Shown here: in pieces, positions 34,263 to 45,542 of the stretch
Numbering within the stretch: position 1 is the first letter of the stretch
How the letters are laid out: the number at the start of each line of letters is the position of its first letter
Assembly (NCBI GenBank): GCA_037043015.1
Contig: CM073321.1
Span: 26,549,510 to 26,613,509 of the forward strand
Origin: Bryum argenteum
Taxonomy: Eukaryota; Streptophyta; Bryopsida; Bryales; Bryaceae
DNA length: 64,000 bases
Direction of reading: 5' to 3'
Made by a program: the position numbers and the translations under genes
The notes under the pieces: model-generated
Told to the model about the DNA's origin: nothing
What the model saw: only the letters and a program-made list of their open reading frames with translations
Database searches by the model: none

Positions 34263-36244
34263 CTCTTACTAGAATTTTTGAATACAAATTACAGACGCAT
34301 ACATCTTGGGCAATTACATTGTCGGTATTTCATGATCAAATGTGAGTTGGTTGAGTATCATTTTAAAGGTTTCATGGCTGACAGCGCTCAAGCCAACCGG
34401 AACGCTGTTCGAGAGATTTACGGGACGGGAGACAAGACCGAGACACGCTACCTTGCAATTCGGTCGTGGTAGGTGTCAAGTGAAGTTGTTACAGATTCAA
34501 ATCGCAAGCCATGGAGTCGTGGCTGGCGTGGTGGCATTTTTGTTACAGGCAAGGGGGAGGCTTCATGAATCTTGTAAGCGTGCTTGAACTTTTGTTTCTG
34601 TGATATGCTTAAATATTTCTCTCAACGTGCCATCCACCACGGCACTTTCCATTCTTCTTATACCACTACTCTGAAGACATTCCTCCCTTGTGCCGCCACT
34701 CCCATAATTCAATTTCCTACACAATCGACATACTCTTGTACTCGCATTTCTTTAGATTTACGTAATAGTTGGTTTTCCATTTCCAACAGTCCAAATGACC
34801 TAATTTGACTTTGTGCAGGACCTTACTGATGAAAAGAAAGCTGAAATGCCAATGTGCAATTTGGCTGAAACCATCCACGCTGCGTGGTCAAAACAGTCCA
34901 GTAAAGACGTTTAGGATACTTTTGAAGCATTGGTGGACGATTATGTCAGGGCATTCATGCAATGCACACGCTACAACGCTTTTCTACACGGTAACCGCGG
35001 TGGAACTGGACCGGATAAGGACGTGTTGCTCTTCAGGCTCGCACATCGAAGTAGGAATCTGAACACAATGTACAAAGCCATGGAAGCCATCCCCGGTGTC
35101 AAAGACTTCCTGGTTGCGGACCCTAATTATGCTGGCGAGGAAGTTTTTGGATCAAGTAAAAGGCGTTTAGAAACGCAACCTAGTGCTGATGACGATTCCC
35201 ATCGGTTCGACAAGGTTAACTTCTCTAAGCCAAAGCACTCCAAAAGGAGAACACGCTCTCAGGGATCTCCTTCTACTCCTATTCAATTAGATGACGAAGA
35301 CGTGGACGATATTCCAGCGGCTGCGCCAGTTCCAACTGCACCCATTGTGCATGTCACTGAAGTCCAAGAAGATGATTGTGAGAAAGGAAAATTGCATAAC
35401 CGTCGTGTTCCTGCAAATATCAATCCGACTTGTATTGGAAACCGGAGCACATCAAAGCAATGCCAGCAGAAGATCAGTGGGCCAACACGCCCAGCACCTA
35501 CATTCCATGGGACTCGTCACTATCGCTCGAAGAACCACGACGTCAAGCAATTTTTCTACTTCTGCCCAGATGATCTGAACAGATGTGTTAAAGGCACCCG
35601 CAGAAGGTGGATTACGGATCTAATTCTTGATGTCCCAACAGTTTGGCCTGTTTAGAAAGGAACAAATCTAACTATGCGTGAGGTCTTGGCACTTCAACAA
35701 GCGGGATTCCAGCTACAAGAAAAACGACCAATGCCGATGGAGCGTCAATTCGGATATAACGTTGCCATTGCGGATCAAATTGAAAGCATCCCAATCCCAA
35801 TACAACCAGATAAGTACATGACGGTGCGCAACGGCAAATCCTGCAAGCGTTTCATCACTCGAAAGAACTCGGAGAAGCAGCTCGCAAGGTGGAAGTCGGC
35901 AACGCTTCTACACGCAGAGATGGCGCACATCACCCTTATTCCTAACCCAGGTATCGGAGCAGTCATTGATTTGAAATCAACCAGCGGGTCAGAGGCAGCA
36001 GAGTACAAGCTTACGATAGGATCATTCCCTAGCTGCACTTGTATTGATTTCACAGATATGGCATTGCACCACAAAGGGCGTGGAGGATGGTATAACTGCA
36101 AGCACCTATGCTACATTTTCCGCATGGTTTGTGGATTCTGACTCCAAGATGACCACCTCGTCGGTCGTCCCCACCTTAAGCTTCAACGAGATAAAGCGCG
36201 TGCTGCTTGCATGGATTTTGGATAGGATTCCGGTACGAAATTAG
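34263..36244 (+). pseudogene. SWIM-type transposase (E1 copy), truncated
   Basis: The first visible part is FKGFMADSAQANRNAV, carrying an Asp of the RNase H-like core, joined directly to ETRYLAIRSW by an internal deletion. A TAG follows at 34470-34472. An intron from 34574 to 34818 has a GTAAGC donor and TGTGCAG acceptor. The next exon has CNLAETIHAAW, DDYVRAF, KRRTRSQG, a linker, then SCTCIDF and YNCKHLCYIF, a CxC...CxH SWIM zinc finger. The conserved end LSFNEIKRVLL is reached after one frame change near 36139. TAG codons also occur at 34911 and 35653. The N-terminal third seen in E2b is absent. Such proteins catalyse cut-and-paste transposition in the nucleus. This copy cannot. Confidence 0.75.
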
Positions 36245-36424
36245 TAGTTTTTGTTCACGAAGGTCGACGTCACAGCCTTCGGTGTCTAGACTACCAAAGT
36301 GGTTTAACCAACATCCCACTTTTAAAAAAAAATGTTGTGACTTCAGATTTCCTTAATCATGAACATAGCTCACAAACATTTTGGATGCACTACCTTATCT
36401 TGAGTCTCGTTTTGTTGTTCAACT

Positions 36425-36575
36425 TCAACCCTCGCTCACTCTCACTCTGTTCACCCTTGCTCACTCTCACTCTCTCACTCTGTTCACCCTCTCTTACTCT
36501 GGTCACCCTCTCTTACTCTCACTCTGTTCACCCTCGCTCACTCTCACCCTCACTCTGTTCAACTTCTACCCTCGC
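36425..36575. repeat. CTCACTCTGTTCACC minisatellite
   Basis: Irregular tandem units of ctcactctgttcaccct and cactctcactctg lie just inside the right end of E1. They resemble the subterminal gtgag words of the element ends in the opposite strand sense. Confidence 0.8.
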
Positions 36576-36968
36576 TCTAACGACTAACGTCACCGTCAGA
36601 AACATCACCCCGTCACGGATATCTTACCCCTCTCACACCCTCCTTGCATGCCAGGGCGCACCAGGTCTAGCACGGTGGGCGCGCCCTTGTGTGGAACGCG
36701 CCCCCGCCTGCACAGTGCTCTCGCCGCCGCGTGAAGTGAGGACGCGCCATACCATTCTAGCTTATCGACGACCACCTCTACGGCCACAAACAATAACTTT
36801 TTTATACGGTCATGGGTTTATGCAATGAACCCCCGACCCTATGGCCGTCGCCTTCTATATTGATGAGTTTGATGTACTTTGCTTAATTTCCACTGAAAGA
36901 TCTGATCATTGCTCTTGAAAATTTGCCCATTGCTCGTGAAATCCTGCTCACCGCTCACCACTTACTGC

Positions 36969-38509
36969 TCACCGCACACATCGATACCACCTTGCCGGAG
37001 AGTCGGCTAGGACAAGCACTTCTCCTTCCTTCTTGCCTTTGTCCTTTGGGGTGGCCAAATTGGAAGGTCCTGCATTCGTCCTAGGGACGTCAACTAGGGG
37101 AGGACGCTTTACCGGAGTCTGGGTTGGTGTCTGTAGTGGGGCCAGAAGTGATCCGACAACCCTAATCCGGTCACGAATTGACTCGAGCACAGTGATGATA
37201 GTCTTCTTGCTGGTCTTGATCCTGGTAGTGTACGTCATGGTCGCCTTCAGGAATTTCCGAAAGGTCTCCGCTTTGAACACTTCCAACTTCGTAAATTCGG
37301 CCTCGCCCATGAGGATTACCTCCTCTTGGGCAGTCTCCAGAGCTTGCTTCTGCGCAGCCAGTGCGTCGTCTTTGATCTTGACGTGCTCCCTGAGGCAATT
37401 GTTGTCGAAGGCCATCTTTGTTATCTTCTGCTCCAAACCGCGTACTTCTTCTTGAGACGGCCTTGCATCTACCACCGCCTTCACTTGGTTGAGGTTCGCG
37501 CATTCTAACTCCTTCAACATGTCCTTAATGCACATCTTCAGTGCATAGTACCCCATTCGAGCTTCACCGAAGTAGTGTAGTGCGCTCATTATCGGATCCG
37601 TATCCGGAAGGCTGGCTGGTCTAGAAGGCCTGGCAAGGGTTTTGAGGACGGCCGGCTGAGATGCTGCAGCCACTCTTGCTGCATCAACGCCCGAACTCTC
37701 TCCTCGGCTCTGTGGAACTCCTGGCGAGTTCGGATTCGTCTCCTTCTTGTGCGCTTTGGGCGAAGGGGACGGCAAGATGATTACTTCCAGCATCGAATCC
37801 GGCCCCGGTGCCTTGTCCTCAGATTCCTCCCCTTCTTCCTTTGTATCTGAGTACGTACCCTCGCCGGCTTCCTCTTCCTTAAAATCTACATTTCCTTGGA
37901 CTTGCTGCTCCACGGCTAGTTTGTAATCTGCTTCCTCCCGCTCCGTGAGTACTTCCTCCTTCTTGTACAAGTGATACAAAAAGGCGTGAGAGGGCTAGGC
38001 CTCCTTTTACCTATGTTGTTGACGAGCTTCTAGACAAGGTCCCGTACAAGGACGCACCAGTCCACCTAACGTTCTCCTAGGAAGGCTCCCAGGACGGTGT
38101 TGGCAAGCCGGACAATGATCTAAAGCAGCTTCTCCTCATACAAAATCGACGCCAGAAACGCCAGCACCGCGTGCGTTCTAGGGTTGGTGCAATCCGCCAC
38201 TGCTAAGTTGTTGTGCTTGTGCCCATTTTCCTTGAATACGGCCTTCATATACTTGTGTTTTCGGCTGCACAGCCCCTTCCCATTTTCCTCGAAGCCGTAA
38301 ACCTTTTTCCACAAGTCGGCCGTGCACTTATCCGGCCAACCTTGAATTGTGCCTTCAAACTGATTTGGCACTCCCTCTTTTATCTCGCCCACCATCTCCG
38401 CGTCGCGCAAACACCATGACGTGTCCATCATCCCTCCACAACCCATATGGTCAAGATCTTGGGTCATAAACTTCTTCTCCTCTTCATCGGCCGGAATGCT
38501 TGGAATCAC
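36969..38509 (-). pseudogene. Coiled-coil protein of TE type, unrecognised
   Basis: ATG 38509 (MIPSIPADEEEKKF) opens a frame with QGWPDKCTADLWKKVYGFEE and AVLAFLASILYEEKL. It then meets three in-frame TAG codons (38120, 38066, 38030), with similarity-like sequence (IIVRLANTVLGAFLGER, KLVNNIG) between them. After a one-base shift near 37985 a second frame runs from 37979 to 36969. It has an acidic part (KEEEAGEGTYSDTKEEGEES), a Pro/Ser linker and a Gln/Glu/Lys-rich coiled coil, ending in a Pro-rich tail. I recall similar multi-copy proteins in bryophytes but know no function. A gag-like role is conceivable. No protease, RT or zinc knuckle is attached. Confidence 0.5.
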
Positions 38510-39781
38510 TAACTTAATGGAGACCTTTAGCGTCTTTTTGTTCTGAGCTTACGATGCAGTCATTGGAAAAAACCAAAAGGAAGTAACGAGTGGCTAGACT
38601 AAGATCGGCCAGGGAGTTCGGATCAGAAGGCAATAAGCTGGAAGGCAGGAACGCAAGAAAGCCTGAAGGCAGGAATGCGAGAAAGCAGGTGGAAAGAACG
38701 GCGGACAAAATGGATTATTTAGGCGGAGACAGATTCAAATCCAGCCATCATACCTTGGCCGTACTCCATCAGGACCGGCCAGGTGGGGAGCCGTCATTCG
38801 CCAATTCCGTCATTATTCTACTCCGGCCACTCCGTCCTTCTGCCGCCGTACTTAGAACCCTTATTCGGCCTCTGACAATCCTTCCTTCCATTTTAAATGA
38901 GAAGTACGGGTTTCAAAAGTAGTCATTCTTATTCTAAACTACTAGATAATGATTTGGAACATTATCCAAACTTTAATTTGTCTTATAGTATACGGCCTAC
39001 TACAAACTTAGGTCAGATTTTACACACTATACAAACTTCTAGTGCGCATTATAACTTATACTTTTACTGCGCATTATAACTTATACTTTTACTGCGCATT
39101 ATAACTTATACTTTTACTGCGCATTATAACTTATTACTCACACTATGCAATACCCAATCAACAATATAGGTTCCGACAATAAGACCCTTAAAATTTGCAC
39201 TCTTGAAGTATTACAGTTGTAGGACACTCAGAACGATGATACTTTTATCACGCTCTTGTAATATAAACATGTAAAAACTTTACATGCCCATCGGAGGAAC
39301 AATTCTTGCCTGGACTTAGTCGCGTACCATTTGGAGAATGGATCTTTCAGGTGGATGTGACAAACTCCCAGTGTGTTTCTGTAATAAGATGTATTGCAAT
39401 AGAGAAGCAAGAGAGGCTTAGGGAAGATTGTCACTAATAAGTACTCAAACGAGTGAAAAGCGGTCAACTTGAACTGCACAGCCTGTGATAGAGATGTTAG
39501 AATGGATGTTGAGTAAAAAACTTAGAAGAAGAGTCTCTTCAGAGAACGCAACTGAATTCATCTCCATTGAACCTGATCGCCAGCTTCAGTGGAAGGTCGC
39601 TTGCACTCTCCGCTTTGTACTTTCATGATCGAGCAGTCTCGATGAAACAAGACGAAATTCTCTTTGCTGAGCATGATTGCTGTTGCTGTTGGTGAGCTTG
39701 CAAGACGGCTGACGGAGTTCTAGTTTTGAATCGAGAGTGATGAGCTTGCTGATGTAAGACGAGCTGATCGAATTGGGCAAA
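38510..39781. other. Intergenic; short repeats only
   Basis: No gene is supported. A 25-26 bp unit (ggaaggcaggaacgcaagaa) repeats at 38640-38692. The 25-bp repeat at 39044 is listed separately. Confidence 0.45.
39044..39135. repeat. 25-bp tandem repeat, four units
   Basis: Units start with gcgcattataacttatac at 39044, 39069, 39094 and 39119 and are nearly identical, so the expansion is recent. Confidence 0.92.
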
Positions 39782-41819
39782 ATGGAGGGGGTTGATGTAC
39801 AGAGGTTGCGACGGAGGCAGCTTTTGCAGCTTTGCGCTGACAATAATATTTGCACGGCCGGCGTCAGGGTAGAGTGCTACTCGATGATTTGTACTCTCAC
39901 ACTTGTGCTGCTTGATTGGAAGCCGGCGGATATTGCGATCGTGATTGTTTAATTCAAGAGATAAATGTCATCATACGTGAGCTTGGACACATGCCAAAAG
40001 GAAATGGCTGCTCGGAAGGCGATTGTCGCTGGTTTTGCTTCTGTTTCTTGAGAATTGCTCTAGCAAGATAAATCTTTTAGATACTGCAGAAGAGATTACA
40101 CTGTCCAGACAAATCTTGCTTCGAATTGGTGATGAACTGGTCGATCGCCCATTGAATTAGAGGCCGGTGGAGGTATATATTGTCATCAAAATATTCTATC
40201 TAAGTGGACCTTTTGAGCCTCGATTGCTTCCACCATGCCAATCCAATAGGGGATGGCCAGCAAGCTTTGCTAATTTTGTTTCCGTGTGTTGTGACTTGTT
40301 GTAGGAAGTTGACCTTGTCCATTTACTGCAAAAGAAATTGCACAGTCCAGCGATCGATCCATCCAGGTAACTCAGATTGAGAGAGTTCATTGCCAGTGCT
40401 ATCCATCAATCTATTGTTTCAGTCCAGCACACAATGAATACTCTCGAGTAAGCCAATTTTGTGTGGGGTACAGTACAGGGTTACAACAAAGACAAGTAGC
40501 AATCCACCAATCAGCTCGCCACGGGGTAAATAAAAATTTGCAGACAAGACCTCCCCAATACCACGATCCGCCAACCAAAAGCGGAGCCTTCGTTCTCTCG
40601 TCCTTGCAGTAAGATATCTGGCCCTCGCAATAAGATATCTTGTCCTTGCAGTAAGATATCATAGTCCTCACAGTAAGATATCTTGTCGCTCTATTGTTTC
40701 TGTTTCTATTATAAGAAGAACGCAGTCGTAAGGTAGATCGAGAAAGTACGTGATCAATGATGTTTACATAACGTAGATGTGTTAAAGTGGAAGAGCGAGT
40801 AGCTCAAAACCGCCTTCGTTGATTATGTTCTAGTGAATGATTGTAAAAAACGTTCATATAGTGATGCATTTTATTGTTTTGGAGCTCAGGATGACCTGTC
40901 AATGCGAGCTTCACCGGAAGCGAGTCCTAGAAAGAACCAGCAAGTGTCGCCAACTCCAAGCGTCTCGCCTCGCAAAACGGTTGCAACAACGCCAAGGACG
41001 CCGACAGCACAGAGATCAAATCCTTTACACAAGAATGTGACCGCTTTTGCTGCAATCGACAAGCTGCAAGCGCAAGAAAGGGCGCGATTGGGTAAGCAAA
41101 ATGATGGCAGGGGCCGCGGTATCACCACTGCTGCTACTGCTCCTGAAGCCGGCCAGCAAGCACAAGAGAGTGATGCAGTCTTCTTTAGAAGCCGCAATAC
41201 AAGTTCTCCCAAGAAATCTATCCGGAGCACATCAATGGAGCCAGTCAAATGCTCTGATGAACGAGTGGAAAGAAGTGAAGCTTCATGATTAAAAGCTCAG
41301 TCAAACCCGAAGCTCAATGCTGCCTACCTTGAAGCTGCCGCAGAAAGGAGTTCAGCCTGTGCCTCTTCCATAGCTGGTTCTTATTACAGTAGCAAACTCG
41401 GCTGACACGATTACGAAAATGTCTCAGAAATTGCTACTGATGCAGGACTCACGAAGACACAGATGACGCTCGCAGCGTCACTAGCATAGCAAGTGAGCCT
41501 ACTTCAAGATTTGCTCCACAAAATCGCACGAGTGAAGCAAGTAAGCTTGGTCGACTTCTATTGCATGGAGCACACAAAAGAAACTTTTCCAACGATGAAT
41601 TTTGTCCGGCACCAAAAGCAAAACACTCAGACGGAGATAATTTGTTCTCTCAAGAAGACGATGCAGCCTTCAATTTAGTAGGCGACGCGGACGAGCACGA
41701 GATTAATTCCTTCCTAAACACCAACATCGGCCGTCCAGAGGCTTCAGAGCGAGAGATGATTCTCCTGAAACCTCTTGTCATGAGAAGAACATTGTCGTAC
41801 ATGAAGAAAACCGGGTGAG
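39782..41819 (+). pseudogene. SAP-like, Ser/Pro-rich protein gene, fragmentary
   Basis: A short frame at 39782-39952 (MEGVDVQRLRRRQLLQLC) resembles the helix of a SAP/LEM-like DNA-binding motif in which L-R-R-R-x-L precedes a Cys. After a gap with stops, a frame at 40833-41288 encodes a Ser/Pro-rich region with repeated SPRK motifs (EASPRKN, SVSPRKT, SSPKKS), typical of chromatin-associated or CDK-phosphorylated proteins. A third frame (about 41451-41819) encodes NRTSEASKLGRLLLHGAHK and a tail ending at TGA 41819. The pieces are on one strand and in plausible order, so this may be a multi-exon gene. The frame changes favour a decayed gene. The function is not known. Confidence 0.4.
40601..40686. 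repeat. GTAAGATATC minisatellite
   Basis: Four units of about 22 bp (ccttgcagtaagatatct and variants). Confidence 0.85.
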
Positions 41820-42039
41820 GAAGCTTGAGGCAGTAGGTAGCAAACCAAGCATTCAAGTCAGTCGTGAGTCCGAATCTGCGGAATAGCACCAATGTGAGTG
41901 GTGAGCGGTAAGATTTTAAAATTTTGAACCAATTTTTGGAAACGTTAAGGACCCTATTACCGTTAAATGTGTGGTAATGAAAATTTTAATTGGTTATTTT
42001 TAGATAAATAAGTACCCCGTAATTGTGGATCAGGGCTGT

Positions 42040-42240
42040 GTTATGTGACACTGTCCAACGTCAGACAGACACGACATGTCAAACAGTTATTCACCCTCGG
42101 AATGTCCAATGGAATCTATGGAATCTTTTCTTTCAGAAAAATTACCCTTGATTTACCCCGTCCATGTTGCATCCTGCGTGGCTGCCACATGGACTATACA
42201 ACTCAACAATACGATGACTGGATTGGAGCAACTGCGCCGC
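42040..42240. repeat. Dispersed GTCAGACAGACA block, second copy
   Basis: Homologous to 8141-8332 (gacactgtccaacgtcagac, acccttgatttacc, catgttgcatcctgcgtggc). It is the left edge of the second kinase block. Confidence 0.85.
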
Positions 42241-42263
42241 GTAAGATTGGAACTCGTCCCGGA

Positions 42264-42357
42264 CTTGCGGTCGCACCGGACCACCGTGATTGTGGGCGAT
42301 CAACGGTTGCCTGTTGGCGGCCGACTGTTGCCCAGGATCGCCGGTCGCCTAGGGTTG
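42264..42357. repeat. GACCGGCGGTCGCC array, cluster 10, degenerate
   Basis: Only about five recognisable units (gcggtcgcaccgg, gatcgccggtcgcc). It occupies the position of cluster 1 in the other kinase block but is shorter and more diverged. Confidence 0.7.
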
Positions 42358-42828
42358 CCTTAGATTGGAGGCTGCCCCGATTAGAATAAGTCACTTTGTT
42401 GTGCAACATTATCCAAGAATTCTTCCGTTCACGTTACCCAAAGGGAAAAATCAAGCAATAAGATGAACTAAATTACGACAATCCACAAACTCCCTGAAGA
42501 TAAGGGTAACATCAACCATTAGATCCTAAACTCGTGTAGCAAGAAATGTGGTGACATACGTCTGTGAATAGTGTGAAAAACGAACATAATAAAAAGAGAT
42601 GCAAAAAGAGAATTGAAACAATATGTCAAAAAATAGATCGTATGTATTGCAAGTACAATTTGTGAATTACATGGCTAAATGAGCACTCATTGTTGTGAGA
42701 TGTTCATTACCAGTAGCCTATGACTTGCATAAAGAAATATTGATATTGTATACTAATTACGGTCCTGTCTACATACACAATCTGGTGGAAGTATATGATA
42801 TAGTTTTGCCATCAAGCGGTTCACCACC

Positions 42829-43153
42829 AAGGTTGTCATATCGGGCATGTTGAGGTAATCGGGCGGCCAAAACGGGCGTACGAGTTGTCCCGGACGGACG
42901 GGCGTGCCTGCCCACCTTGATTGTAGGGGGTGTGTAATTTTTCGTGGGTAACAAACTTTGCAGTGAAAAGCGTGTTTGGCGTTCCATGCGGCCCGTACAC
43001 GGCGGCCAAGTAGCTAAGTTTTCACCTAAACCCTTGCCACGTCGTTGTTTTTTTACCTAAACTAAAAGTCAACAGCCGTTGGACCCTATCGGGCGAGCCA
43101 CAACTCAATCGGACGGATGGGCGGGCGGTGTGCCCGCCCGGTATGACAACCTT
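42829..43153. mobile_element. 325-bp MITE with 10-bp target duplication
   Basis: The ends are inverted: aaggttgtcatatcgggc on the left, and aaggttgtcataccgggc as the reverse complement of the right, 17 of 18 matching. The insertion is flanked by perfect 10-bp copies of gttcaccacc (42819-42828 and 43154-43163). The homologous site in kinase block 1 (ggttcaccacctccccacag, 9052-9071) is empty. A 9-11 bp duplication points to the Mutator superfamily. It carries no gene. The interior is GC-rich with gggcggg words. Confidence 0.9.
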
Positions 43154-43200
43154 GTTCACCACCTACGCACATGTCATTCTCTTGTCCAGTTCAGCCTTGA

Positions 43201-44606
43201 TTAGCGGAATGATTCCCGTACCGTCAAATTTGGGAATAGCTCTTCGTTGAATTCGTTATGCACATTAATCAGCTTCCCAACGCCATATGAATCTGATGTA
43301 AATGTGGTTGGATGTCCGAGTTCTTGGATGTGCAGATTTGTATCATAATTTTCTGAACCAAAAGTATAGAATATCTTAGGCGCCACCCACCATCGATGTT
43401 TTATCTCCTGTTCCACTTTCTCTTTCGACCGGTATCTATAACGTGAAGGCCGTTGTTCTAGTGTACAAGATGCCATCCCCTAGTCACACACTCCATTACA
43501 AACCTTGTCATTTGGGACCTCTGGGAAAAGCAATAATATGTTTGAGGGGGATAGGTTGTTGTGGAGTACGCTAGCCTTATGCACCAGATTTATGATGTAC
43601 ACTAAACCCCATTCAAGCTTCATTCTATGATGACGGAAAAGGCTAATTCTCACAGCCTCTTCTGCAGGAGACTTGGAACGTCCTTTACTTTTGACCAGTG
43701 AAGATCTTTGTCGCCGACCTTCTCATCTAACTTCAACATTTGGTGCAGTGATCCTCCATTCCACCAATATATGTAAGCCTCAAATGTTGTTGTATGCAAC
43801 GCCCAAAATTAAATAATACCTGGATGATTCAAAGGACAAATAAGAGCTTCTAGTGAAGTCTCTGCCCGTCTCTTGTACATATCCAAATCTTTGGAAACTT
43901 TTGCAGCAAAAGAGATCCAATTTAGAATGTGGTCTACTCCAACAATCCGCACCAGTCTATGGCCTCCTTGCATGTCGCGGGCCAATAGAGGTTCTATCGT
44001 AGCGTCTTGAGGAATCCACACCACTCCTAACTCGGTGTCTCATTCAAATGTAGCCATCAAAGCGTCTTTTTGCCATGCCATCCCTTGGGTTTTACCTTTG
44101 GTAAGCTTTGTGATTGAGCGTTGCCATCAATCCATCTTCTGTCTAAATTGCTCCTCCTCTTCAGTTAGAGGCCTTTGTCTACATTGCCTCTTCCACAACT
44201 CTTTTACATTGAAGCTGCATTGTTGAATTGTATTGGCTAGCCAGGTTGGGTATTCTAAATGATAATCAACATCTTAGAATTCTTCTGATTCTGCCATGGC
44301 CTTCATAATTATTGACTCCAATTTCTCCTTTAGTCTATCTCCACCCGCGCTAACAATCCTCAAGTAGTTGTGCTCCATGAATTGAGCTTTCGTTTCCTCA
44401 TACCAATCCAAACACACTTTCTCTACATATCGGTTATATTCTGATGTAGAGAATCGCAAATCTGCTTCGTTTTTGTTTTTCTTCTTCTTCCTCTTCTGGC
44501 ATGCGCTTCTTGTAGGTTCTTGCATAGAAATGTCTACAGCAAATGATACGGGGGCATCAAAATCCCAGGTTGGCACTCCCTCTTGGTTCTTTTTAGACCT
44601 ACTCAT
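43201..44606 (-). pseudogene. Protein-kinase-like gene, copy 2
   Basis: ATG 44606 (MSRSKKNQEG) begins an N-terminal frame that reads through the point where copy 1 is shifted (YVEKVCLDWYEE). Later parts appear in separate frames: VWIPQDATIEPL to CPLNHPGII (44024-43809), a catalytic loop reading LHNNLSPSN (near 43560) in which the catalytic Asp has become Asn, and WWVAPKIFYTFGS to TVRESF (43476-43201) in which APE has become APK. Several stops and shifts lie between. It is a dead duplicate of the gene at 9-10.5 kb. Confidence 0.72.
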
Positions 44607-44773
44607 CGCTGAAACTTGTCGTGGAAGACGGCAAAAAACTTGGGTGCTGCTATCAATGTGCACCGAACCCCAAAATCCCTCTGAACTGGCCAGTGCACGT
44701 TGCCACGAGCAAAGACCGAGGGCGGAGGAGGGAGCGCTTGGGCAAAAAGTAATTTTCAAATTGCGGGTTAGGG

Positions 44774-44783
44774 ATTATATATC
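44774..44783 (-). promoter_or_regulatory. TATA box of kinase copy 2
   Basis: The minus strand reads gatatataat, about 170 bp upstream of ATG 44606, and adjoins array cluster 11 exactly as in copy 1. Confidence 0.6.
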
Positions 44784-44790
44784 CTTGTGG

Positions 44791-45072
44791 AGCGCCGGTT
44801 GCCCCACCTCCAGTCGCGCACCTGCGGTCGCCCCATATCACACTGTCGCAACAATTGTACCCCCGGTCGCCGCACATTCCACAGTCACGACAGCTGTACC
44901 CACGGTCGCCCCTTCGTGGACCGCCGATCGTCCTTAGACCCCCGGTCGCTTATGGAGGAGGAGTTTGGTCCCGCAGTCGCCCATTTGCCCATGCGACAAC
45001 GTTGTAGAACTAACTAGACCACGGATTGCCTTTTTTGTACCCACGGTCGCCCCAACGCGAGGTTGCCCATCA
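44791..45072. repeat. GACCGGCGGTCGCC array, cluster 11
   Basis: Degenerate units (cacctgcggtcgcccc, gtacccccggtcgcc, gtacccacggtcgcc) lie upstream of the minus-strand TATA box of kinase copy 2. Confidence 0.85.
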
Positions 45073-45542
45073 TTCGTGACCTCATTACTTGAATTACCAG
45101 CTTGGCACGTAGACTTGTATCCATTGGACGTTACTTGGGCGTGAGCGTAGAGCAGAGAGCGTAGAGCAGAGAGCGTAGAGAGGAGAATTTCAGACAAGAG
45201 AGCGGTGGTGAGAACATTTTTTCGGAAAATTTTACTATAAATATAAAAATTCTAAATTTAAACCGAGTATTCTAGAGAATATTCGAATATTACTGACTTA
45301 TTACCGTGGATTTGGAACCCAAACCCGTGGAAATGAGGGAAAAAAATCCAAATTTGGCAAACTTCAACAACATTCAAAAGACATGGAGGCACTTATGGTG
45401 TGACATGATTCAAACAATTTTGAGGTCATAGATACTAATATTTTTTTTAATGTAACATTGCAAAATATTGTCACACAACGTGTTAACTACACGGTCTAGG
45501 GTTTAGGGTGAATAGAGAATTAAGTGTGGAAAACCACGACAT

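Larger units (their letters stand above)
29831..36983 (+). mobile_element. Element E1: SWIM-transposase DNA transposon carrying ADD gene
   Basis: The left end (gtgtgagcggtgagccgtaa at 29841 onward) is the inverse of the right end (the reverse complement of 36940-36980 reads gtgtgcggtgagcagtaagt). The similarity extends over about 70 bp of imperfect inverted repeat with tandem gtgagc words. Inside, on the plus strand, lie an ADD zinc-finger gene and then a SWIM-type transposase. The interior also holds a TTAA-flanked insertion, a 1.36-kb insertion and a partial second copy of the ADD promoter region, so E1 is nested and inactive. I could not define a convincing target duplication. Assignment to the Mutator-like group rests on the SWIM domain and long TIRs and is inference. 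Confidence 0.65.

Noticed and set aside
36337-36828. 163-codon open frame near the right end of E1
   Set aside because: It consists largely of a CTCACTCTGTTCACC minisatellite, which gives artificial open frames.
41884-41925. gtgagtggtgagcggtaaga as the end of another E1-like element
   Set aside because: It matches the terminal motif, but no element interior or partner end follows. The adjacent sequence is the kinase block.
8333-45072. CRISPR-like look of the regularly spaced arrays
   Set aside because: Repeats are degenerate, linkers are themselves repeated rather than unique spacers, no cas genes are present and the DNA is eukaryotic.
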